Shown: piece after piece, positions 1 through 9,189 of the stretch
Layout: the number at the start of each line of letters is the position of its first letter
How positions within the stretch are numbered: the stretch's first letter is position 1
NCBI GenBank assembly: GCA_001044195.1
Contig: LFCU01000073.1
Coordinates: forward strand, 1-43,603
Direction: 5' to 3'
Origin: Candidatus Achromatium palustre
GTDB taxonomy: Bacteria > Pseudomonadota > Gammaproteobacteria > Chromatiales > Chromatiaceae
DNA length: 43,603 nucleotides
The notes under the pieces: generated by a model
The model's database searches: none
What the model was told of the DNA's origin: nothing
The model's input: the letters and a program-made list of their open reading frames with translations, nothing else
Translations under genes and position numbers: made by a program

Positions 1-252
1 TGGACATTTTTAGGTAATTCGCTCTCTGTTGATAATTTTGATAAATTGCAACTAGAGTCCTGGTTGAGCAGTCCCAACCGTAGTCGCTCAGTCCGTTCTA
101 GCAAGATGGATTTTACCTTTTGAAAAGGCATCCAACGATCTATCTCCTGATCGTGAAGTCTTGCTAAAACGTTTCGCGCAGCATTCTCGTCAGCTTGTAA
201 CACTACCCCGTCGAAACAGTGAAATGAAACTTCGCTACGTTTGCCCAACAGT
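1..252 (-). pseudogene. IS605-type tnpB 3' remnant with right end
   Basis: The minus strand reads the C-terminal part of a TnpB (OrfB) protein, including FDGVVLQADENAARNVLAR. This carries the last RuvC-type acidic residue (the D of ADENAARN). The frame stays open to the window edge. The same sequence occurs at 38923-39262 on the plus strand with only scattered differences, and its distal part recurs at 16450-16560. The usual CxxC zinc finger before ADxNAARN is absent from the copies seen. The remnant breaks off at 252, where a GGTAGGGTGCGCA palindromic repeat begins. Known family: the 3' end of tnpB and the transposon right end encode the guide (omega/reRNA). This copy is too truncated to be active. 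Confidence 0.75.
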
Positions 253-332
253 CAGGTAGGGTGCGCACTGCGCACCTTTTACCCTTAAAACGTTAATTTA
301 TGGTGCGCAATGCGCACCCTACTTGGCTGGAA
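253..332. repeat. GGTGCGCA palindromic repeat
   Basis: Two inverted modules, AGGTAGGGTGCGCACTGCGC near 253 and ATGGTGCGCAATGCGCACCC near 300, are separated by an AT-rich linker with TTAAAACGTTAATTTA. The same family occurs near 8617, 11497 (degenerate), 34055, 37645-37720, 37835-37860, 38649-38720 and 38820-38845. No coding function is visible. Confidence 0.8.
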
Positions 333-389
333 ATGAAGGATGCCATAGCAGATACAGGTTATTCTAAGTTACACCAATGGGTAACTGCT

Positions 390-551
390 GATTCTACCGC
401 TTTCTGTGGGTATATATGTATTTGATAATGCTATATAAAATTATGAACAAAAGTAACTTATGGCCAAGAAGAGTATGATAAGTGTATACTATCAATATTT
501 ATAAAGCTAATTATACGTAGGATATTATTACTCACAGAAAGCGATAGAATC
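390..551. repeat. 162-bp terminal-inverted-repeat element (MITE-like), full copy
   Basis: The 19-bp left end GATTCTACCGCTTTCTGTG (390-408) is matched in reverse at 533-551 by CACAGAAAGCGATAGAATC with one mismatch. The interior is AT-rich and non-coding. Partial copies lie at about 19973-20088 (same orientation) and 32200-32332 (inverted). The rest of the gap up to 820 is AT-rich and I see nothing else in it except the ribosome binding site of the next gene. Confidence 0.75.
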
Positions 552-820
552 AGAAAATTTGATCATTAATTCATAAATAGTTGCAAACTTTGAGTTACAT
601 CATGTAACCTTGTAACTTACTTCACAAAATATTGATGAGTTTCTTATGTACCCTGTTGAATGCGTTGATTGTCACAGTATCAAAATCCTAAAAGCACTAA
701 AACTAACTTACATAATAGATAAATTTGTTTAAATAAAAATTTGATTTAAGCATTTCTCATATCCATTACATAAATAATATTGAGTGAAGTAAAAACGGAT
801 TTTAAGGAGAGGATACGACA

Positions 821-2443
821 ATGATGGCAATAAGACAGATAGATAATTACTTATATGAGCGTACTACTGTGGCAGCAGACGATGACTTATTTCCAGATCC
901 AATAAATACACCATTAACATCTATATGTTCAGATTATCCAGATTTGGCGCAAATCTCAGAAGATTCAATGTCACCGGATAAGACAGTAAAACGGCGCGGT
1001 TCTAGAGTATTGGAAGAACGGTTACAAGCAGCTCGTAAAGAATTAAAACAAAACGCTCAAGAACATGATCGTCTTTTAGAAATGGCACGTATACAAGCTG
1101 ATAAGCTTGCTATACTTGAACCTATGCCAAGACTATTTTTGGCTAGAATTGAAGGGATGATACGTGGCGCGATGGAGCCTTATAATACCGCACCGGCTAG
1201 TTGTGAAATGGATATTGGCCTAGAAGAAATAGATAGCCGTTTTAATCAAGCTATAGATCAACTACGCACCATACTTGATCCTAAACATTTTTTAGAGAAT
1301 AAAGAACTCCAAGCTGAATTAACTCAATCACAATCAGCATTAGCTGCAAAACGCAAGGATGCCTTAAATTTAGTAGTAGAACAAGAAAATTTAACGCAAC
1401 GCTTGGAGGCTGTATCAAAAAAGTTACTCCAAGCTGACGCTGAAACTTTGTCTCAAGCAGATCGTATTAAAAAGTTACAGTCTCATATTAAGGATTTAGA
1501 AGCCAAACAACAGCAATCTTTTATTAAAAGCCGTAGTATAAAGGCACGCGATATCGATAAGGATCCTAACGCTTTTACATTTGCAGCCAATAACTTTAAA
1601 ACAGCTACAACTTCTATCACTATATCTCATTTTATACTATTTGTCTTAGGGCTAATATTAGGTGGTATATTAACCCTTGCTATTATACGTGTTTTTAAAT
1701 TACAAGTTGCACCTATAATAAATCAACCAAAATCTATTAATATAGATACTGCAATAGTATCTACTAAGACCGATCCAAAAGCAATACAACAAGATATTTT
1801 ATCCAATAATCGTTTTGGTCCAGAACTTGTAACAATTCCTAGTGGTACCTTTACAGATAATGTAACATCGGCTCAGAAAATCTATATCTCTAGTTTTTTG
1901 TTGGGACGATACGAGGTAACCTTTGAACAATATGATGCTTTTGCACAAGCAACTGGCCGTCCCATGCCTAAGGATCAAGGCTTTGGACGTGGCCAAAATC
2001 CTGTAATTAATATTACATGGAATGATGCTCAGGCTTATACGCGCTGGCTATCTAAACAGACCAATAAAAAATATCGTTTACCCACAGCAGTTGAATGGCA
2101 ATATGCTATTACAGGTGGCAGCCAAACTCGCTTTTGGTGGGGTAATGATTTTATACCAAAACAAGAAGTCTGTGCCAATTGTGGTACTCGTTGGGATGCT
2201 CAACAACCAGCTCCAGTAGGTAGCATGGTAGCTAATCCGTATGGTCTTTATGATATGGGTGGCAATGTTATGGAGTGGGTACATGATTGTGCTAACCATA
2301 AGACTAGATGTACGCGCCATATAGCAATGGGTGGTGCTTATAATATGTCTCGAAATAGTCTTTATAGTAGTGCTTATAAAACTCTAAAAACACAAGCTCG
2401 TTACACATCAGTAGGCTTTCGAGTCGTGCGCGAGATACGCTAA
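821..2443 (+). CDS. membrane-anchored FGE-sulfatase (SUMF1-fold) protein
   Basis: The start is the first of two ATGs, 8 bases after a good ribosome binding site (AAGGAGAGG, 804-812). Residues 1-60 are acidic and low in structure. Residues about 60-95 and 160-235 are Glu/Lys/Gln-rich and predicted coiled coil. One membrane segment lies at about 265-292 (FILFVLGLILGGILTLAII). Residues about 335-538 are an FGE-sulfatase/C-type-lectin-like domain with PELVTIPSGTF, the YRLPTAVEWQYA block, GLYDMGGNVMEWVHD and a terminal SVGFRVVREIR. The FGE domain probably faces the periplasm. The family includes true formylglycine-generating enzymes, but most bacterial members with this architecture have no known activity and I do not claim enzyme function. 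The stop is one base from the convergent RND gene. Confidence 0.85.
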   Translation: MMAIRQIDNYLYERTTVAADDDLFPDPINTPLTSICSDYPDLAQISEDSMSPDKTVKRRGSRVLEERLQAARKELKQNAQEHDRLLEMARIQADKLAILEPMPRLFLARIEGMIRGAMEPYNTAPASCEMDIGLEEIDSRFNQAIDQLRTILDPKHFLENKELQAELTQSQSALAAKRKDALNLVVEQENLTQRLEAVSKKLLQADAETLSQADRIKKLQSHIKDLEAKQQQSFIKSRSIKARDIDKDPNAFTFAANNFKTATTSITISHFILFVLGLILGGILTLAIIRVFKLQVAPIINQPKSINIDTAIVSTKTDPKAIQQDILSNNRFGPELVTIPSGTFTDNVTSAQKIYISSFLLGRYEVTFEQYDAFAQATGRPMPKDQGFGRGQNPVINITWNDAQAYTRWLSKQTNKKYRLPTAVEWQYAITGGSQTRFWWGNDFIPKQEVCANCGTRWDAQQPAPVGSMVANPYGLYDMGGNVMEWVHDCANHKTRCTRHIAMGGAYNMSRNSLYSSAYKTLKTQARYTSVGFRVVREIR

Positions 2444-2444
2444 A

Positions 2445-5400
2445 TTAACTTGATTCAATGGTATGTTCAAGAAGTAGTATATTAGGGTCAGATTCTATAG
2501 GTTTTGCTTGACGTAGGTTGCAAAACCATTGGGCTATGTCCTCATAGATAGATAAGAGTGATGGAACAAAAAGGAGCACTAAAAAGGTGGTGACAGCAAG
2601 TCCAAAGGCCATAGAAGTCGCCATTGGAATTAAAAATTGAGCTTGGAGAGATGTTTCCATTAGCAATGGAGCTAAGCCACCTATAGTAGTCAAAGAGGTT
2701 AAGAGTACCGCACGTAGGCGTTGACAGGTAGCTTCCTCTAAAGCTTCGCGGATTGACATTCCTGAGTCTTTAAGACTTTGATAGAAACTTACAAGAACTA
2801 TAGAATCATTAACGGCTATGCCAGAAAGACCAAATAGCCCAAAGATAGATAATATAGTAAGCTTGATGCCCATGATCCAATGGCCTAACAAGGCACCTAC
2901 CAGACCAAATGGGATAGTTGCCATCACCACTAAGGGCCATCCGTAAGAGCTAAATACCCAAGCTAATACTAAATAGATTAGGATAATACCTAAGATGAGA
3001 CCTTTGCGCATGTCGTCCATAGTTTCGCGTTGATCAGCAGAACGTCCTTCAAATGAATAACGGATTCCATAGTCTGTGGCTAATCTTGGTAACATATCAG
3101 ATTGTTGCAAGCGGGCCATAACTGCATCAGCACTAGTTCTGGAATCGTCTACATCAGCCATGACTTCTACAGCAAGCTGCGCTTCAGCGTGTCTTAGAAC
3201 TTCAAAGCCACGTCTGGAATCCCATTTAGCTACTGTGTTTAGAGGTACTTGTTCACCTGATGGTAAGCGGATGTTGAGATGATCTAAGATAGCTGTGTTA
3301 CCACGTTCCTGTTCTGGCAAGGTAACACGAACTTCTAATTCTTCACGACCTGACTGGAAGATTTGCACTAAACGCCCATCAAAAGCGGCGCGTAATTGGC
3401 GACCTAGTTCTGCAATAGTTAAGCCTTCTGCTTCTCCTGCTGGCGATAGGGCATAGATTAATTGTTCCCGCCCAAAAGCCATATCATTTTCGATGGAGAA
3501 TACTCCATCTATAGTACTAAGGCTTGCTTCTAACGCGGTTGCAGCCTCTTTTAGCTTAATCGCTGATGGGCCATTAAGTCTTACGGTAACATCTTTCCCA
3601 GGAGGGCCTACTCTTTGTCCTGCAATAGAAAAGTTTTCCACTCCGGCTGGTAACTTTATAAGCCGCATCCAAGTTTTAATAATGGCGGTGTTGCGTACCA
3701 AACGCTTATCTGATGGTGTTAATTCTATACGGATCGAACCTATGTTGTCACCTTTGGAACCGCCACCTTCTTTACCAGAACCACTACCAGATTGCATTAT
3801 TGCTGCATATACTAATTGGCCTTGGTTAAAAGATTGTTCGGCCTGTCTTAAGGTGATATTCAAATGCGTCAAAAATTTGTCTACAGTAGCTCTAGGAGTA
3901 CCAGCTACAAAGGATACATTAGCATGGAGCATGCTGGCTTCTGGAGATGGGAAAAAGTTAAAGCCTATGCGCCCTCCTGCCATAAGCCCCATAGTAGATA
4001 TCAAGCCTGCAATGGTAAGACTGATAGTTATCCAGCGGAATGTTATCGCACCACGAGCAAAGGGTCTAAAAATATAATCCCGAAAATAATCAAAGCCTTG
4101 TTCTAAACGCATTCGCATAGCCCCTGGAGCTTTGTTGTGCATGTGTTCAAAGGCATGTTTAAGATGATTTGGTAATATTAAAAAGCATTCTATGAGTGAT
4201 ACGATCATTACGCAGACAATAACCATAGGGATTTCAAATAGTATCTTGCCCATGCGTCCACCTACAAGCATTAATGGCAAAAATGCCGCAACTGTACTGA
4301 GAGAAGAGGCCATTACGGGAGCCAGCATCCGCAATGCACCGCCTTCAGCAGAACCTGGTGCCGATTCACCCATTTGGTAATGGGCAAAGGCATCCTCTCC
4401 CACTACTATGGCATCATCTACTATGATACCTAGGGCCATGATTAAAGCAAAAAGGCTAATCATGTTGATGCTACCACCAATCAGCCATAAAACGAACATG
4501 GTACCTAAAAACGAGGTAGGGATTCCCATAGAGACCCAAAATGCAACGCGGCCATTTAGAAATAAATATAGAATAATAACTACTAAAACCAAACCACCAA
4601 CACCATTGGATAATAATAAATAGATACGATCTCGTACTAATTGCCATTTTTCATCGTAAACTCTGACGTTTATTCCAGGTGGCAGGGTTGGCAGGGTGGC
4701 ATCCAGCCAATCTTGTAACAATTTAGCTGATTTTAAAGTATTACCGTCTTCAGAACGTAACACACTCAGTTCAATAGCTGGTGTATCATTAACACTGATT
4801 AGCAAATTACCTTCACGCGGGCGACGAGTAATGGTTGCAACATCGCCTAAAGTTAGACGTAATCCATCAGCGGTTATGAGGGGAATACTGGCAAAGTCTA
4901 GGACCGTACGGCGTTGATCTAGACTTCGTAATTCTCGAGAGCTTTCAGTCCGCCCCAAGATACCAGCAGGCTGATCACGACTAATAGCGGCTACCCGATC
5001 TCCAATCTGATCCATGCTGAGACCAAGTTGTTTAGCTTTTAATGGATCTATTTGGATAGCAATCTCTTCTTCGGGTAAACCAGTAATTTCCACTCTATCT
5101 AAACCATGCTGCAATAGCTCATCTTCAAAACGGCGTACCCAAGGTCGCAATTGAGCAATATCATCTACACCAGTAATCAGCAATCTAGCCACAGTTTCAT
5201 AGCGGGTAACACTCATGATTTGGGGTTTTTCGGAATCTGCCGGAAGCGTTCTCTGTTCATCTACTAACCGTCGTGTATGATCCAGGGCTAGTAGCGGATT
5301 GGTGCCTTCTTTAAACTCTAAACTGATAGTTGATATACCTTGACTAGAGGTCGAAAGTATTTTGTGCAGATTTTCGACACTGCGAAGACGCTGCTCTAAT

Positions 5401-5621
5401 GGATTAGTGATACCATCTTCAATATCTTCAGCACTGGCTCCAGTCCAGATTACCGATACTCTAACCATGTCTAATTCAAAGTTAGGAAAAAATTGCACAT
5501 TAAGCCGGTCTAAAGCAAATAATCCTATCAGTATCATGATTATCATGAGCAAAGTAGCAGCTACCTTGTGATGGGTAAAGATGCTTAATAAATCAGTTCC
5601 AGTATTACTATTAGTCATCAT
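2445..5621 (-). CDS. RND efflux permease (AcrB/HAE1-type)
   Basis: This 1058-residue protein has the normal length and layout of an RND pump: TM1 at about 15-32, a large periplasmic loop, TM2-6, a second loop, then TM8-12. The proton-relay region reads IMALGIIVDDAIVVGEDAF around residue 395-410, with the Asp-Asp pair of TM4 intact. The TM10 equivalent reads GIAVNDSIVLV, so the lysine typical of AcrB is not evident there. The start codon overlaps the stop of the adaptor gene by 4 bases (5618-5621), so the two are translationally coupled. Expected role: drug, metabolite or metal efflux across the cell envelope. No outer-membrane channel gene is in the window. The substrate cannot be told from sequence. 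Confidence 0.93.
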   Translation of the reverse strand: MMTNSNTGTDLLSIFTHHKVAATLLMIIMILIGLFALDRLNVQFFPNFELDMVRVSVIWTGASAEDIEDGITNPLEQRLRSVENLHKILSTSSQGISTISLEFKEGTNPLLALDHTRRLVDEQRTLPADSEKPQIMSVTRYETVARLLITGVDDIAQLRPWVRRFEDELLQHGLDRVEITGLPEEEIAIQIDPLKAKQLGLSMDQIGDRVAAISRDQPAGILGRTESSRELRSLDQRRTVLDFASIPLITADGLRLTLGDVATITRRPREGNLLISVNDTPAIELSVLRSEDGNTLKSAKLLQDWLDATLPTLPPGINVRVYDEKWQLVRDRIYLLLSNGVGGLVLVVIILYLFLNGRVAFWVSMGIPTSFLGTMFVLWLIGGSINMISLFALIMALGIIVDDAIVVGEDAFAHYQMGESAPGSAEGGALRMLAPVMASSLSTVAAFLPLMLVGGRMGKILFEIPMVIVCVMIVSLIECFLILPNHLKHAFEHMHNKAPGAMRMRLEQGFDYFRDYIFRPFARGAITFRWITISLTIAGLISTMGLMAGGRIGFNFFPSPEASMLHANVSFVAGTPRATVDKFLTHLNITLRQAEQSFNQGQLVYAAIMQSGSGSGKEGGGSKGDNIGSIRIELTPSDKRLVRNTAIIKTWMRLIKLPAGVENFSIAGQRVGPPGKDVTVRLNGPSAIKLKEAATALEASLSTIDGVFSIENDMAFGREQLIYALSPAGEAEGLTIAELGRQLRAAFDGRLVQIFQSGREELEVRVTLPEQERGNTAILDHLNIRLPSGEQVPLNTVAKWDSRRGFEVLRHAEAQLAVEVMADVDDSRTSADAVMARLQQSDMLPRLATDYGIRYSFEGRSADQRETMDDMRKGLILGIILIYLVLAWVFSSYGWPLVVMATIPFGLVGALLGHWIMGIKLTILSIFGLFGLSGIAVNDSIVLVSFYQSLKDSGMSIREALEEATCQRLRAVLLTSLTTIGGLAPLLMETSLQAQFLIPMATSMAFGLAVTTFLVLLFVPSLLSIYEDIAQWFCNLRQAKPIESDPNILLLEHTIESS

Positions 5622-6850
5622 TGTTGTTCTACAGCCTCAACTCGCAACCCATGAATAGCATTGGGTAAATTGGTAATAACTAGTTGATCTTTAGCCACTA
5701 TTCCTTTGGCTTGCACCAACAATCTATTTTGTAATTTAATATTGGCAACTCGTCCTAATATAGTTACTAAATGTTGATGCAGACGACCTTCGCGTAATGT
5801 ATAGATTACTTTTCCACCATATAATGCTGAGTAGGGTACTGGGATTACATTAGATTGAGTAGGGCGACGTAGTGTAAAGCGCACCAATTGCCCGGGGCGT
5901 AAATTATCTAGGCCAGTTTCGATACGAAACAGCGCGTCAATTCCAGTGGTAGCTGCAACTCCTGCTAAACGCAATAGACGCAGCTTTAATTCGTTAGTCT
6001 CATCAAAGCCTGTAAGATTTAAGCCCATCGCTAGAGCTTGCTGAATTTCCCATTGTAAGGTTGCTGGAATCTTGGCGCGTATTTCTAAACTTTCTGGTGC
6101 ATATAGGGTTAATAATACGGTATTGGCATTTACTTGATCACCTGCTGTCACTGAAACTTTAGAAATAACGCTAGCATAAGGGGCATGAATACGGCTTCGT
6201 TGTTCGTTTAATACTGCTTCACTTAAGTGAGCTTTCGCATTGTGTAACTTAGCTTTTAAGACAGCGATGCGGGCAGGATAATCTTTAATAGTACGTTGCC
6301 GGGCTGTAATAGCCAAGTCTTGGCGCACTACTACTTCTTCAGCTTGATCTACATTGGCTGCTGAAGTCAAGCGTTTTCTGCGTAAAGTATGGGAACGATT
6401 AAAATTAGTTTTAGCCAATGCTAATAACCGTTTTTCTTGTTCTAGTGCCTCTTTATCTGAGCGATTACGGATGGTTTCACTCATAATCTGGGCTTCAAGT
6501 TCCGCCACCGTAGCTTGGGCTTGTTGTAATGGTGGGGTAAAATCTTGCGGATCTAAAGTTATGAGACGTTGTCTCTTGGTAACACGCTGACCATCACGCA
6601 CTAAGACTTGAGATACTCTGGAAGGTATAGGGGCAGCAGCTTTAAAAAAACTGGGTGTCTCTACTTTGCCATATAAAATTAAGCCAGGAGCTAATTCTTG
6701 TGGCTTTATGGTTTCTACATTTACTTGCCATACTCGCTCGGTGATTTTGGCTTTAGGAGGCAAAGGCTTAGTTGATTTTAGGTATTTAAATAAGGCAAAA
6801 GCTCCAGCGAGTATGATGATGGATAACAAAAAGTTAAATAGTTTACGCAT
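5618..6850 (-). CDS. RND periplasmic adaptor (membrane fusion protein)
   Basis: This 410-residue protein begins with an N-terminal membrane anchor (FLLSIIILAGAFALFKYL, about residues 7-24). A biotinyl-lipoyl-like segment follows (FFKAAAPIPSRVSQVLVRDG, about 68-87), then a helical hairpin rich in Gln, Glu and Arg (about 110-215). The return lipoyl half (RIHAPYASVISKVSV) and the beta-barrel domain complete it. This is the standard HlyD/AcrA order. It is the first gene of the operon and overlaps the permease by 4 bases. It would connect the permease to an outer-membrane factor encoded elsewhere. No strong Shine-Dalgarno motif precedes its ATG. Confidence 0.9.
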   Translation of the reverse strand: MRKLFNFLLSIIILAGAFALFKYLKSTKPLPPKAKITERVWQVNVETIKPQELAPGLILYGKVETPSFFKAAAPIPSRVSQVLVRDGQRVTKRQRLITLDPQDFTPPLQQAQATVAELEAQIMSETIRNRSDKEALEQEKRLLALAKTNFNRSHTLRRKRLTSAANVDQAEEVVVRQDLAITARQRTIKDYPARIAVLKAKLHNAKAHLSEAVLNEQRSRIHAPYASVISKVSVTAGDQVNANTVLLTLYAPESLEIRAKIPATLQWEIQQALAMGLNLTGFDETNELKLRLLRLAGVAATTGIDALFRIETGLDNLRPGQLVRFTLRRPTQSNVIPVPYSALYGGKVIYTLREGRLHQHLVTILGRVANIKLQNRLLVQAKGIVAKDQLVITNLPNAIHGLRVEAVEQQ

Positions 6851-7110
6851 AGAATGATTAATACCATGAATAATATGATTATACGGCGGTTAACTATAAT
6901 AGGTTGTTTGTTGGGTTGCAAAAGGACGCAATCAGAATTTAAGATTTCGCAGCCAAATATCTTTTAACAGCACTACCATGCCAATGGTCTTTACCAGATG
7001 CTGTGGCAATATTTTGGTTGTGGTCCAAAGATTAGTGATTTCAAATAAAAATTCAATACAATTTAGTTAGATGTTACTCGACTATCCAGTTTTTTTAACT
7101 TGACAAATTC

Positions 7111-7268
7111 AAGAACGTAGCGTCTGGTGCCGAGTATCTGACTCGGCACCTATTTTAGTGACTCCGCCACATATTTTTAAAATGTTTTTGACATTTAAAA
7201 AGCGGCAGAGCCGCCACACAAGGTACCGAGGCAGAATCTCGGCACCAGAAACGATGTTAGAGTTCTTA
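7111..7268. repeat. nested palindromic element
   Basis: Outer inverted arms (AAGAAC...TCTGGTGCCGAG and CTCGGCACCAGA...GTTCTT) enclose smaller hairpins. The best is GGTGCCGAGT/ACTCGGCACC, a perfect 10-bp stem with a 5-base loop at 7126-7150. A second is GGTACCGAG/CTCGGCACC at 7222-7246. Between them are CCGCCAC motifs around an AT-rich core. It is probably a small non-autonomous mobile element; no second copy is in the window. Confidence 0.6.
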
Positions 7269-7326
7269 ATATGTTATTATAAGATATGTTATTATAAGTT
7301 TCATTTGTTACCATAAAATACTTCAT

Positions 7327-7397
7327 TAGATATTATTCCAAACCCTCTTTCAGGCTAGTAATCATAATGCGATAATTGGGGTTTCGAATAATGTCTA
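7327..7397. repeat. 71-bp TAGACATTAT-type inverted-repeat element
   Basis: The ends are TAGATATTATTCCAAACCC and its inverted match GGGGTTTCGAATAATGTCTA. The interior (CAGGCTAGTAATCATAATGC) matches the copies at 8538-8608 and 32046-32120. It belongs to the most abundant repeat family in the window. Confidence 0.8.
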
Positions 7398-7804
7398 AGT
7401 AGTAGTACAAAAATATTTTAACATTTTTATCCCCAGTATCTTATTGATTTTTAATGAAACAAAATGTTAAAAGACTCATGGGTTTAAAAGACTTATGAGT
7501 ATGTACTTATTATAAGTTGATTATAACTTTATCATAGCTCCATTTAAAAATCAACTATTTTTCCTGAAAATTTTTTATGAATACTGAAAAATATTATTTA
7601 CAGATTCATGCTATTATGAGATTCCCACAACTTATAGACTTGTCAATTTTCGGAGAGTGTTTCAGAAAAGAGTTGCATTTTGATTTCAATGTTTTTTGTA
7701 ATCAATCACTATTGCAATCTCAGTTTGTAATTTGTTATTCTTGTAAAGAATAAAATTCAGTTTGTAACTATTAATTTAGGGAATTTATTCAGGCTCAGAT
7801 CCTT

Positions 7805-8155
7805 ATGTACAAACCATTTATGATTGTAACTATTTTTTTAGTATTTAGCATGTCTATAGTTATTTGTGAGGCTAAGACAACAGAGTTATATGAACCTAAA
7901 CCACCAGATACAGTAAGAATGAGTGAAGGATTATTTAATGTTAGTGCTGGAGCTATTCTTGGTATTATTGTGTTTAATGTATTGGCATATCCAATAAAAA
8001 CACCACCATTTAATCTTGGCTTACTCGCTGTTGCTCAAGCAAATTCTTCTCTAATCAGCCCTGTAGCAGCGGCTATAATTGGTAGTGCGGCGGCGTTTAC
8101 GGCTCATTATGTCTATGTAATTAGTACAAGACGCAAAACATGGCCTTGGCCATAA
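7805..8155 (+). CDS. small predicted membrane or exported protein, unknown function
   Basis: The protein has 116 residues. It has an N-terminal signal peptide or membrane segment (MIVTIFLVFSMSIVICEA, about 6-23) and a hydrophobic stretch at about 48-62 (AGAILGIIVFNVLAY). A Gly/Ala-rich hydrophobic stretch at about 83-104 (ISPVAAAIIGSAAAFTAHYV) precedes a basic tail. The Ala/Gly-rich last segment resembles small membrane proteins with glycine-zipper packing. I do not recognise the family. It stands alone in a repeat-rich gap with no clear ribosome binding site, so its expression is uncertain. The codons look normal for the region. Confidence 0.55.
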   Translation: MYKPFMIVTIFLVFSMSIVICEAKTTELYEPKPPDTVRMSEGLFNVSAGAILGIIVFNVLAYPIKTPPFNLGLLAVAQANSSLISPVAAAIIGSAAAFTAHYVYVISTRRKTWPWP

Positions 8156-8370
8156 TAATAACAAGATTGAGATTAAAATTTAGCTAATTGTTATATTTGT
8201 ACTTACGGTTCGCCCATCTTTTTCGAGTATTACAAATTGCCTTGTAAATAAATCAATGAGTTACTTGATTTGGTAATCTTTGATTATGTAAAAAAATATC
8301 TCATTAAAAAATTAAACAATTGATTTAAAAGAAATAAAAATGCACGAACCGTAGGTTTGTAAATAGACAT

Positions 8371-8441
8371 TAGACATTATCCGAAACCCTCTATCAATCT
8401 AATAACGATAAAGTAAAAATTGGGGTTTCGGATAATGTCTA
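8371..8441. repeat. 71-bp TAGACATTAT-type element
   Basis: Left end TAGACATTATCCGAAACCC, right end GGGGTTTCGGATAATGTCTA; the arms are perfectly inverted. A decayed relative abuts it on the right. Confidence 0.8.
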
Positions 8442-8537
8442 TTATTCAAAACTTTCTCCTAATCCTAGTTACTAGTGGATATAAAACGATAATTGAGATT
8501 TTTGATAATGTTTAATATAATAGACATTATTATATAA

Positions 8538-8608
8538 TAGACATTATTCGAAACCATCTTTCAGGCCAGCAATTATAATGCGATAATTGGATTTTTGAAT
8601 AATGTCTA
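8538..8608. repeat. 71-bp TAGACATTAT-type element
   Basis: The first 50 or so bases are the same as the inverted copy at 32046-32120, including CAGGCCAGCAATTATAATGC. It lies 78 bases upstream of the cyclic-nucleotide-binding gene and could affect its transcription. Confidence 0.8.
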
Positions 8609-8685
8609 ATGTAGAGTGCGCATTGCGCACCAAGCATCATAATTTTTATACAATTTAATCCAAATTTTTAAAGGATACTAGGCGT

Positions 8686-9150
8686 ATGTTTTGGAATAAA
8701 GACACACATGACCCAACTTATGAAAAACGCATGCTCTTAAAACCATTTGAACTTGATTCATCCTTAGAAAATCATTTGATAGATCGTATGCAGGAACATG
8801 TATTCGCTAAAGGAAGCGTTGTTGTACGCGAAGGCGAAGGTGGTTATTCAATCTATATCATTGCAGCAGGGAGCATGGTAGTATTTAAACGTAATGAAGC
8901 AGGCAAAGAAGTAGAAATCGCTACTATGGAAGCTGGAGACTTTTTTGGTGAAATGTCCTATTTAAAAAATCAGCCTCGGAGTTCTACTGTTATTGCAAAT
9001 GAAGATTCCCGCCTGTTTGAGATTGTAAAAAAACGTTCTGTAGATTTTATAATTTCTAGTAATCCACAAATGGAACAGGAATTAGAAAATGCTTTGTTAC
9101 GACGGCGTAAGAACGATGAAATGAAGTTGGGTCGGCAAAATCTTGTATAA
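8686..9150 (+). CDS. cyclic-nucleotide-binding domain protein
   Basis: This is a 154-residue, single-domain protein. Residues about 20-135 form a cNMP-binding beta-roll, with VVREGEGGYSIYIIAAGSM and the phosphate-binding cassette FFGEMSYLKNQPRSSTV. The cassette keeps the Gly-Glu and the Arg expected to touch the cyclic phosphate. There is no helix-turn-helix, so this is not a Crp/Fnr regulator; the C-terminus is a short charged helix. It probably senses cAMP or cGMP or works as a stand-alone regulatory subunit with a partner encoded elsewhere. A weak AAAGGA ribosome binding site lies about 12 bases before the ATG. Confidence 0.85.
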   Translation: MFWNKDTHDPTYEKRMLLKPFELDSSLENHLIDRMQEHVFAKGSVVVREGEGGYSIYIIAAGSMVVFKRNEAGKEVEIATMEAGDFFGEMSYLKNQPRSSTVIANEDSRLFEIVKKRSVDFIISSNPQMEQELENALLRRRKNDEMKLGRQNLV

Positions 9151-9189
9151 TTATGGATATTCAAAAAGTAATAGATATATTATTTTATC

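Larger units (their letters stand above)
6851..7804. other. non-coding, repeat-rich gap
   Basis: No convincing gene. Near 6939-7030 the minus strand has a short open frame (about 28 codons, ending HWHGSAVKRYLAAKS) that reads like the tail of a real protein, but I cannot name it. The gap also holds the palindromic element at 7111-7268 and a 71-bp repeat at 7327-7397. A doubled ATGTTATTATAAG motif lies near 7270-7300. Sequence from 7400 to 7800 is AT-rich and I see nothing definite in it. Confidence 0.5.
8156..8685. other. gap holding several 71-bp repeats
   Basis: The gap has two good copies of the TAGACATTAT element (8371-8441 and 8538-8608) and a degenerate one between them (about 8441-8515). 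Two end motifs lie back to back near 8365 and 8525. A GGTGCGCA repeat half lies near 8617-8632. No gene is seen. Confidence 0.7.

Noticed and set aside
3493-4077. 194-codon frame on the plus strand
   Set aside because: Antisense within the RND permease, which has clear family motifs throughout.
6939-7030. Short minus-strand frame ending KRYLAAKS
   Set aside because: It reads like a protein tail but is too short and unrecognised, with a stop two codons upstream of a possible TTG; noted only in the gap entry.
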